From Shumkonia mesophila (GTDB taxonomy: Bacteria > Pseudomonadota > Alphaproteobacteria > Rhodospirillales > Shumkoniaceae): DNA of 64,000 bases. A model generated the notes under the pieces. It made no database searches. It was not told where the DNA came from and worked only from the letters and a program-made list of their open reading frames with translations. Location: assembly GCF_026163695.1 (NCBI RefSeq), contig NZ_JAOTID010000002.1, forward strand, positions 89,511 through 153,510. Reading direction: 5' to 3'. Positions 57,504 through 64,000 of the stretch are shown in pieces. The translations under genes and the position numbers were made by a program. The first letter of the stretch is position 1; every line of letters starts with the position of its first letter.

Positions 57504-59780
57504 TTGCAGCGAATCCTTCGAGTTGTGGTGATCGCCTTGGGCATGGCGCTGATGGCCCTCCCAGGCGGACGGGCGGCGGCGCAGTCCGGGTCCGTGGTGC
57601 AGGAAATCGTCGTCGAGGGCACCCAGCGCATCGAGCCGGCGACGGTGCGCTCCTACCTGCTGATCCGCGAGGGGGATCCCTTCGATGCGGTGCGCATCAA
57701 CCGCTCCCTGAAGAGCCTGTTCGCCACCGGCCTGTTCGCCGACGTCACCATCCGTCCGCGCGGCAACACCCTGGTCGTCAACGTCGTCGAGAACCCGGTG
57801 ATCAACCGCATCGCCTTCGAGGGCAACAAGCACCTCGAGGACAAGGAACTCGAAGCCGAGGTGACGCTCCGGCCCCGCGTCATCTACACCCGCACCAAGG
57901 TGCAGTCCGACGTCAAGCGTATCCTCACCCTCTATCGCCGGAGCGGCCGTTTCGCCGCCACCGTCGAGCCGAAGGTGATCCAGCTTCCCCAGAACCGCAT
58001 CGACCTGGTGTTCGAGGTCAGCGAAGGCGAGCAGACGGAAATCCGCAAGATCCGTTTCATCGGCAACCGCGAATTCGACGACGGCGACCTCAAGGAGGCG
58101 ATTCGCACCCGCGAAACCCGGTGGTTCCGCTTCTTCTCGTCGGACGACCGCTACGATCCCGACCGCCTGACGCTGGATCGCGAACTGCTGCGCCGCCACT
58201 ACCTGTCGGAAGGGTTTGCCGATTTCCGGGTGGTTTCGGCGGTCGCCGAGTTGACGCCCGACCGCAAGGACTTCTTCATCACCTTTACGGTCGAGGAGGG
58301 GCCGCGCTACACCTTCGGGCCCATCGACCTCAAGGTCGCGTTGCGCGACCTCGACCCCGAGGCGGTCAAGAACGTCATCGAGATCGAACAGGGCGACTGG
58401 TACGATGCCGACGCCGTCGACAAGACCACCGATCAGCTCAATCTGGCCGTCAGCGCGCTGGGATTTCCGTTCGTCGATGTCCGGCCGCGGATCAACCGCG
58501 ATCGCGAGGCGCACACCATCTCGGTGGCCTTCGAGGTCAACGAAGGTCCCCGGCTTTTCGTCGAGCGCATCGACATCCTGGGCAACTCGCGCACCGAGGA
58601 CCAGGTCATCCGCCGCGAGTTCCGGCTGGTCGAGGGCGACGCCTTCAACGCCTCGAAGCTGAGCCGGTCGCGCCAGCGCATCCAGAACCTGGGCTTCTTC
58701 GGCAAGGTGCGGGTGGATCAGGTTCCCGGCAGCGCTCCCGACAAGACGGTTCTCGAGGTGGAGGTGGAAGAGAAATCCACCGGCGCGCTGACCTTCGGCA
58801 CCGGGTACTCGACCTCGTCAGGCGTGTTGGGCGACGTTTCGATCCGCGAGCGCAACCTTCTCGGCAAGGGTTACGACGCCAAGCTGGGCCTCACCGTGGC
58901 CAGCAAGGAAACGCAGGTCGACTTCTCGCTCACCGATCCCTATTTCCTGGATCGCGAACTGGCGGCCGGCACCGACATCTTCTGGGTCGAGCAGGACCTC
59001 CAGGACAGCCGTTCGCACGATCTCAAGCGGAAGGGCTTCGCGTTTCGCGGCAACTATCCGCTGACCGATGACCTGCGTCAGGGCTTCACCTACACCTTCC
59101 AGGTTTCCGAAGTTTCCAACGTCCAGAGCGACGCCTCGCGCTTCGTCAAGGAGGCGGCCGGCCAGGATACGCTTTCGCAGGTCAGCCACAACCTTACCTA
59201 CGACAAGCGCGACGACAAATTCTCGCCGACGGAAGGGTTCTACACGCGCCTCGTCAACGACCTTGCCGGATTCGGCGGATCGAAGCGGTTCTTGCGCAAC
59301 CGGCTCATGGCCGCGCAGTTCTTTCCGATCGCCGACGAATGGACGCTGGAAGTCAGCGGCCACACCGGCTGGATCGTCGGCCTGGGCGGCGATGTGAAGC
59401 TGCCCGATCGCTTCTTCGTCGGCGGCGACGATCTCAGGGGCTTCGAGACCGGCGGCATCGGGCCGCGCGACGTCTCGACGGACGATGCGCTCGGCGGCGA
59501 GATGTTCTATACTGGCACCGTCCAGATGGCATTCCCGTTGGGATTTCCTTCGGAAATCCCGGTCAGCGGGCGGTTTTTCACCGATTTCGGCACCTTGACG
59601 GAGCTGTCCTCCACCGGGCCGGAGATTGAAGACTCCGGAAGCATCCGCGCTTCCACCGGTATAGGCTTCACCTGGCGTTCCACCTTTGGGCCGATCGGCA
59701 TCGATCTGGCCTATCCGTGGATGAAGGAATCATATGACCGGGATGAAGTTCTCCGGGTGAATTTCGGAACGAGGTTTTAA
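57504..59780 (+). CDS. bamA: Outer membrane protein assembly factor BamA
   Basis: About 758 residues. Signal peptide (ending GRAAA, about 27), five POTRA domains (about 32-360, first QEIVVEGTQRIEPATV), and a 16-strand Omp85 barrel (about 370-758). The barrel ends in the C-terminal aromatic signature VNFGTRF and contains the VGGDDLRGFETGGIGPRD loop (VRGF-type motif, here LRGF). Inserts beta-barrel proteins. TTG at 57504 is preferred because GGGGGA is 5 bases upstream; TTG at 57477 is an alternative. skp follows in 3 bases. Confidence 0.95.
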   Translation: MQRILRVVVIALGMALMALPGGRAAAQSGSVVQEIVVEGTQRIEPATVRSYLLIREGDPFDAVRINRSLKSLFATGLFADVTIRPRGNTLVVNVVENPVINRIAFEGNKHLEDKELEAEVTLRPRVIYTRTKVQSDVKRILTLYRRSGRFAATVEPKVIQLPQNRIDLVFEVSEGEQTEIRKIRFIGNREFDDGDLKEAIRTRETRWFRFFSSDDRYDPDRLTLDRELLRRHYLSEGFADFRVVSAVAELTPDRKDFFITFTVEEGPRYTFGPIDLKVALRDLDPEAVKNVIEIEQGDWYDADAVDKTTDQLNLAVSALGFPFVDVRPRINRDREAHTISVAFEVNEGPRLFVERIDILGNSRTEDQVIRREFRLVEGDAFNASKLSRSRQRIQNLGFFGKVRVDQVPGSAPDKTVLEVEVEEKSTGALTFGTGYSTSSGVLGDVSIRERNLLGKGYDAKLGLTVASKETQVDFSLTDPYFLDRELAAGTDIFWVEQDLQDSRSHDLKRKGFAFRGNYPLTDDLRQGFTYTFQVSEVSNVQSDASRFVKEAAGQDTLSQVSHNLTYDKRDDKFSPTEGFYTRLVNDLAGFGGSKRFLRNRLMAAQFFPIADEWTLEVSGHTGWIVGLGGDVKLPDRFFVGGDDLRGFETGGIGPRDVSTDDALGGEMFYTGTVQMAFPLGFPSEIPVSGRFFTDFGTLTELSSTGPEIEDSGSIRASTGIGFTWRSTFGPIGIDLAYPWMKESYDRDEVLRVNFGTRF

Positions 59781-59783
59781 CGG

Positions 59784-60404
59784 ATGAGACTTACGAACGT
59801 GATGCGTGCAGCCGCCGCCGGTTTTCTGGTCGCGGCGCTCGCAGCAGTCCCCGCGCAGGCCCAGCAGACCAAGCCGGCCGCGCAACCGAAGACGACGACG
59901 CAGCAGGCCCAGCCGGCGGCCGATGAGCCCGGCGCCCTGCGCATCGGCGTTCTCGATCTCGAGGAAATCAACCGGAAGGCGGCGGTGTTCAAGAGCATCC
60001 GCAGCCAGATGGAGACCTACAGCGCCTCCTTCTCGGCGGCCATCAAGTCCGAGGACGACGAGCTGCGCAACGCCAACAAGGAATTGGCCCGCCAGCGGAC
60101 CATCCTGTCGCCGGAGGCTTACGCCGAGGAACGGCGGAAATTCGAAAAGAGCGTGACGGATTTCCAGCGTCTGGTCGAAAAGCGCAAGCAGAGCCTCAAC
60201 GCGGTGCATGCCAAGGCGGTGCTCGAGGCGGAAGGCACCTTGAGGAAGATCATCGCCGACTTCGCCACGGAGAACAGCATCGCGCTGGTCCTCAGAAGCG
60301 ACACGATCGTCTTCCACAACAAGGCGATGGACATGACGGCCATCGTCCTTGCTCGGCTCGACAAAGCGGTGCCGAGCGTCAAGGTTCCCCAGCCGGAAAA
60401 ATAG
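59784..60404 (+). CDS. skp: Periplasmic chaperone Skp/OmpH
   Basis: 206 residues. Signal peptide (ending PAQAQ, about 28), a Gln/Pro/Thr-rich linker (about 28-50), then the OmpH domain: GALRIGVLDLEEINRKAAVFK, a coiled arm (about 80-150) and a C-terminal strand. It guards outer-membrane proteins on their way to BamA, the preceding gene. lpxD follows in 3 bases. Confidence 0.93.
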   Translation: MRLTNVMRAAAAGFLVAALAAVPAQAQQTKPAAQPKTTTQQAQPAADEPGALRIGVLDLEEINRKAAVFKSIRSQMETYSASFSAAIKSEDDELRNANKELARQRTILSPEAYAEERRKFEKSVTDFQRLVEKRKQSLNAVHAKAVLEAEGTLRKIIADFATENSIALVLRSDTIVFHNKAMDMTAIVLARLDKAVPSVKVPQPEK

Positions 60405-60407
60405 GCA

Positions 60408-61439
60408 ATGGCCGATCCACGGTTCTTCGCGGTCGCCGGTCCCTTTTCGTTGAAGCATCTGATCGAGGTGTCGGGGGCCACCGTGGCCCCCGGGACCGAC
60501 ATCGAGCGGCTTTTTTCGGACGTCGCGCCGCTGGCGACGGCGGGGCCCCAGCAGGTGAGCTTCCTCGACAACAAGCAATACGTCGAGGCGTTCGTCGCCA
60601 GCCGGGCCGGCGCCTGTTTCGTCCATCCGCGCTTCGCCGGCCGGGCACCGGACTCCATGGTCGTACTCGCGACCCCCGATCCCTACCGCGCCTATGCGCT
60701 GACCGCCCAGGCCTTCTATCCGGCCGTTCCGGCGTGCGGCGGCATCTCGACCTCGGCCTCCGTCGATGCCACGGCCCGCATCGGCGAGGGCAGCGAGATC
60801 GAGCCGGGAGCGGTGATCGGACCGCGCGCCGAGATCGGACGGCGCTGCCGGATCGGCCCCAACGCGGTGATCGGCGCCGGCGTGGTGGTGGGCGACGACT
60901 GCACGGTGGGGCCCTGCGTGTCCTTGGCCTACTGCCTGATCGGCAGCCGCGCCATCATCCATGCCGGGGTGCGCATCGGCCAGGACGGTTTCGGGTTCGC
61001 GCTGGGGCCGCAGGGCCATGAAAAGGTGCCGCAACTCGGCCGCGTCATCGTCGAGGACGACGTCGAAATCGGCGCCAACACCACCATCGACCGCGGGGCC
61101 GGACCGGATACCGTCATCGGCGCCGGCACCAAGATTGATAATCTGGTCCAGATCGGCCATAACGTCCGCCTCGGACGCGGATGCATCGTGGTCTCGCATG
61201 TCGGGATCTCGGGCAGCACCCATGTCGGCAATTTCGTCGTGATCGGGGGCCAGGCCGGTTTCGCCGGGCATCTGACGATCGGGGACGGGGCCAGGATTTC
61301 CGCGCAGAGCGGCGTCATGCGCGACGTCGAACGAGGGGAGACAGTGGCCGGGTCGCCCGCGTTGCCCGCCAAGGAGTTCTGGCGGCAGGTGGCCACCCTC
61401 GCCGAATTGAGCAAAAAGCGACGGGGGAGTGACACATGA
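60408..61439 (+). CDS. lpxD: UDP-3-O-acylglucosamine N-acyltransferase
   Basis: 343 residues. N-terminal uridine-binding domain (about 1-100), left-handed parallel beta-helix of hexapeptide repeats (about 110-300; e.g. [36 protein letters not shown]), then a C-terminal helix. The active-site His is in QIGHNVRLG. Third step of lipid A synthesis. Overlaps fabZ by 4 bases. Confidence 0.97.
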   Translation: MADPRFFAVAGPFSLKHLIEVSGATVAPGTDIERLFSDVAPLATAGPQQVSFLDNKQYVEAFVASRAGACFVHPRFAGRAPDSMVVLATPDPYRAYALTAQAFYPAVPACGGISTSASVDATARIGEGSEIEPGAVIGPRAEIGRRCRIGPNAVIGAGVVVGDDCTVGPCVSLAYCLIGSRAIIHAGVRIGQDGFGFALGPQGHEKVPQLGRVIVEDDVEIGANTTIDRGAGPDTVIGAGTKIDNLVQIGHNVRLGRGCIVVSHVGISGSTHVGNFVVIGGQAGFAGHLTIGDGARISAQSGVMRDVERGETVAGSPALPAKEFWRQVATLAELSKKRRGSDT

Positions 61440-61903
61440 ACGTAGAAACCAAAACGTCCGGTGCCACGGCGGTGGATATCCTGCGGATCATGGAGATGAT
61501 TCCGCACCGCTATCCATTCCTGATGATCGACCGCGTCGTCGACATCATTCCCGACACCAGCGCCGTCGGCATCAAGAACGTGACCATCAACGAGCCGTTC
61601 TTCGCCGGCCATTTCCCGACCCGCCCGGTGATGCCGGGGGTGCTGATCATCGAGGCGATGGCCCAGACCGCCGCCGTCCTCGTGGTGCAGACGCTGGGCA
61701 GCGCCTCGGAAGGCAAGCTGGTCTACTTCATGACGGTGGACGAAGCCCGCTTCCGCAAGCCGGTGATGCCGGGCGACACCCTTCATATCCACGTCACCAA
61801 GGAACGCAATCGCCGCAACGTCTGGAAGTTTCGGGGCGAGGCCAAGGTCAACGGGACCCTGGTCGCCGAGGCGATTTTCGCGGCCATGATTCTGGACGAC
61901 TGA
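61436..61903 (+). CDS. fabZ: 3-hydroxyacyl-ACP dehydratase FabZ
   Basis: 155 residues, hotdog fold. Catalytic His in [13 protein letters not shown] and catalytic Glu in [25 protein letters not shown] is the signature. Provides unsaturated acyl-ACP and competes with LpxA/LpxD for hydroxyacyl-ACP, which explains the cluster. lpxA begins at the next base after its stop. Confidence 0.97.
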   Translation: MNVETKTSGATAVDILRIMEMIPHRYPFLMIDRVVDIIPDTSAVGIKNVTINEPFFAGHFPTRPVMPGVLIIEAMAQTAAVLVVQTLGSASEGKLVYFMTVDEARFRKPVMPGDTLHIHVTKERNRRNVWKFRGEAKVNGTLVAEAIFAAMILDD

Positions 61904-62704
61904 ATGACCGAGATCCATCCCACGGCGATCGTCGCCAACGGCGCCCAACTGGGCGCGAACGTCAGCATCGGGGCGTACTGCTGCGTCGGCCCCCAGGTCG
62001 TCCTGGAAGACGGCGTCCAACTGCATTCGCACGTCGTCGTCGAGGGGCGCACGCGGGTGGGCGCGAGAACCCGCATCTTTCCGTTCGCCTCCATCGGCCA
62101 TATCCCGCAGGACCTGAAGTACAAGGGCGAGCCCTCGGAACTGGCGATCGGGCGCGACAACACCATCCGCGAGCACGTCACCATGAACCCCGGCACCGAG
62201 GGCGGCGGCATGGTGACGCGGGTCGGCAACCACGGGCTGTTCATGGTGGGGGCGCATGTCGCCCACGACTGCCAGATCGGCGATCACGTCATCTTCGTCA
62301 ACAACGCCACCCTGGGCGGCCACGTCGAGGTCGGCGACTGGGCCATCCTGGGCGGGCTGTCGGCCGTGCATCAGTTCGTGCGCATCGGCAAGCACGCCAT
62401 GATCGGCGGCATGTCGGGCATCGAGGCGGACGTCATTCCCTACGGCACGGTGATCGGCAACCGGGCGCGCCTTTCGGGGCTCAACATCGTCGGGCTGAAG
62501 CGCCGCGGCTTCTCGCGCGACGTCATCCACGCGCTGCGCAACGCCTATCGGCTGCTGTTCGCCCCGGAGGGGACGATGGCCGAGCGCCTGGACGACGTCG
62601 CCCAGACGTACAGCGACAACGAGCCGGTCATGGAAATCGTCGGGTTCATCCGGGCGGCTTCGTCGCGGGCGCTTTGCCAGCCCGCCCTGGAAGATGCCGC
62701 CTAA
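61904..62704 (+). CDS. lpxA: UDP-N-acetylglucosamine O-acyltransferase
   Basis: 266 residues. Beta-helix of hexapeptide repeats (about 1-185), catalytic His in VGAHVAHDCQIGD, signature NTIREHVTMNPGT, C-terminal helices with NIVGLKRRGFSRD. First step of lipid A synthesis. Overlaps lpxI by 11 bases. Confidence 0.97.
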   Translation: MTEIHPTAIVANGAQLGANVSIGAYCCVGPQVVLEDGVQLHSHVVVEGRTRVGARTRIFPFASIGHIPQDLKYKGEPSELAIGRDNTIREHVTMNPGTEGGGMVTRVGNHGLFMVGAHVAHDCQIGDHVIFVNNATLGGHVEVGDWAILGGLSAVHQFVRIGKHAMIGGMSGIEADVIPYGTVIGNRARLSGLNIVGLKRRGFSRDVIHALRNAYRLLFAPEGTMAERLDDVAQTYSDNEPVMEIVGFIRAASSRALCQPALEDAA

Positions 62705-63542
62705 GCTCGGCATCCTGGCCGGCGGCGGAACGCTGCCGGCCCTTCTGGTCGACACCTGCATCCGGTCGCAGCGGCCGTTTTTCGTGATCGCCTTCGCGGG
62801 GCAGGCGGATGCCGCCCTGGTGGCGCCGCGCCCCGACGGCCGGCCCGTTCCCCACGCCTGGGTCAGGGTGGGCGCGGCCGGCCGCGCGGTGAAGCTGCTG
62901 CGCCGCGAGGGCGCCGCCGAGTTGGTCATGGCCGGGCGCATGCGGCGCCCCGCGCTGATGACGTTGCGCCCGGACCTGTGGGCCCTGCGTTTCCTTCTGC
63001 GTCATTGCGGCCTCAAGCGGGGCGACGACGCCCTGCTGCGGGCCCTCATCGAGGCGCTCGGCGAGGAAGGCTTCGCCGTCGTCGGCGTCGATTCCCTGTT
63101 GCCCGACCTGCTGGCGCCGGCGGGCGTTCTGGGCGCCGTGCAGCCGGACGCCGCCGCCCTGGCCGACGTCGGGCTGGGCATCGAGGCGGCGCTTTCCATC
63201 GGCGCCCGCGACGTCGGCCAGGCGGCGGTGGCGCGCCACGGCCGGGTGATCGGGCGCGAGGGGCGCGAGGGCACCGACGCCTTGCTGGCCGCCTGCGCCG
63301 GCGAGCGACCGGCGGCGCCCTCGGGCGTGCTGGTCAAGATGGCCAAGCCCGGACAGGAACGGCGCGTCGACCTGCCGGCCATCGGCCCCGGCACGGTGGC
63401 GGCGGCGGCGCGCGCCGGTCTCGCCGGCATCGCGGTGGAAGCCGGGGGCGCGCTGCTGGTCGAGCGCGACGGGCTGATCGCGGCGGCCGACGCCGCCGGC
63501 CTGTTCGTCCTGGGCGTCGAGGCGGCGGAGCGACGGCCATGA
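62694..63542 (+). CDS. lpxI: UDP-2,3-diacylglucosamine pyrophosphatase LpxI
   Basis: 282 residues. N-terminal LGILAGGGTLPALL, VGAAGRAVKLLRREGAAELVMAG (in parts), then DALLRALIEALGEEGF and a C-terminal domain with KMAKPGQERRVDLPAIGPGT. LpxI replaces the unrelated LpxH in Alphaproteobacteria. It hydrolyses UDP-diacylglucosamine to lipid X, the substrate of the next gene. Overlaps lpxB by 4 bases. Confidence 0.96.
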   Translation: MPPKLGILAGGGTLPALLVDTCIRSQRPFFVIAFAGQADAALVAPRPDGRPVPHAWVRVGAAGRAVKLLRREGAAELVMAGRMRRPALMTLRPDLWALRFLLRHCGLKRGDDALLRALIEALGEEGFAVVGVDSLLPDLLAPAGVLGAVQPDAAALADVGLGIEAALSIGARDVGQAAVARHGRVIGREGREGTDALLAACAGERPAAPSGVLVKMAKPGQERRVDLPAIGPGTVAAAARAGLAGIAVEAGGALLVERDGLIAAADAAGLFVLGVEAAERRP

Positions 63543-64000
63543 CGACCGGCGCGGACATGCCCCCGCTCGTCTTCCTGGTCGCCGGCGAACCCTCCGGCGA
63601 CGCGCTCGGCGCCCGCCTGATGGCGGCGCTCAAGGCGCGCACCGGCGGTGCCGTGCGCTTCGCCGGCGTCGGCGGCGAGGGCATGGCGGACCAGGGACTG
63701 GACAGTCTATTTCCGATGGCCGAGTTGTCGGTGATGGGGGTCGCCGAAGTGCTGCCCCGGCTGCCGCGTATCCTCCGGCGGCTGGCCGAAACCGCCCGGG
63801 CGGCGCGCCGCCTGCGGCCGGCGGCGGTGGTGACCATCGATGCCCCCGATTTCTGCTTCCGGCTGGCCAAGCGCCTGCGCGGCGCCGGCATTCCGCTGAT
63901 CCACTATGTGGCGCCGTCGGTGTGGGCGTGGCGGCCGGGCCGGGCCCGCAAGATCGCCGGCTTCCTCGATCACCTGCTGGCCTTGCTGCCCTTCGAGCCG
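63539..64000 (+). CDS. lpxB: Lipid-A-disaccharide synthase, N-terminal part
   Basis: 154 codons are visible; the gene runs off the right edge. FLVAGEPSGDALGARLM, FAGVGGEGMADQGL, FPMAELSVMGVAEVLP, VTIDAPDFCFRLAKRL and HYVAPSVWAWRPGRA are all LpxB signatures. It joins lipid X to UDP-diacylglucosamine. Confidence 0.97.
   Translation, partial: MTTGADMPPLVFLVAGEPSGDALGARLMAALKARTGGAVRFAGVGGEGMADQGLDSLFPMAELSVMGVAEVLPRLPRILRRLAETARAARRLRPAAVVTIDAPDFCFRLAKRLRGAGIPLIHYVAPSVWAWRPGRARKIAGFLDHLLALLPFEP

Overview
The window is 64 kb of GC-rich chromosome from an alphaproteobacterium, most likely a member of the Rhodospirillales. The evidence is the gene neighbourhoods: NDUFA12 with mlaD, DUF2155, aat, accC and accB; a fused thiSG; a B12-dependent ribonucleotide reductase; an aceA/scfR divergent pair; a fold-III ornithine decarboxylase; and the rpsB-to-lpxB envelope cluster with lpxI in place of lpxH. 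It is mostly conserved core genome, with a few small accessory patches.

Layout. 1-2.6 kb: a PepSY/cytochrome b pair divergent from an OmpR-type two-component system. 2.6-6.3 kb: nrdJ. 6.8-9.4 kb: NDUFA12, two tandem MCE (MlaD) proteins, a methyltransferase and a DUF2155 protein, converging on aat-accC-accB. 12-15 kb: thiSG, then a leader with a 31-codon ORF ahead of ornithine decarboxylase, then a DUF411 protein. 15-17 kb: a RAM-domain protein and an RhlE-type helicase. 17-25 kb: a hydrolase, an OmpA-like lipoprotein, and aminotransferase-hom-glpX-recJ. 25-26.5 kb: a PPi-type phosphofructokinase and tRNA-Glu(TTC). 26.5-28.3 kb: a decayed accessory patch (DUF899 gene, deleted DUF899 paralogue, small membrane protein, frameshifted remnant). 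28.4-31.4 kb: isocitrate lyase and its probable regulator ScfR. 31.4-36.2 kb: small genes, greB, an XRE regulator, an AzgA-type permease and an Ala-rich periplasmic protein. 36.3-45 kb: proS-lolC-lolD, an insertion, dnaE. 45-50 kb: three palindromic repeat elements, a phosphatase, a Doc-type toxin-antitoxin pair and a MocR/dehydratase pair. 50-64 kb: rpsB-tsf-pyrH-frr-uppS-cdsA-dxr-rseP-bamA-skp-lpxD-fabZ-lpxA-lpxI-lpxB, running off the right edge.

The most unusual region lies between lolD and dnaE. A perfect 242-bp direct repeat of the 3' end of lolD (39330-39571 and 41017-41258) brackets two lower-GC genes. Both encode one N-terminal membrane helix followed by a charged stalk and a cytoplasmic domain of unknown function. 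No integrase or transposase is present. The second repeat copy belongs to a truncated lolD remnant. I read this as a small, recently gained or amplified module carrying an uncharacterised two-protein membrane system.

The second lead is the 31-codon ORF in the ornithine decarboxylase leader, a possible translation-arrest sensor. Other points to note are a self-contained ThiS-ThiG fusion, a toxin with no good ATG, and nested palindromic repeat elements around the TA locus.
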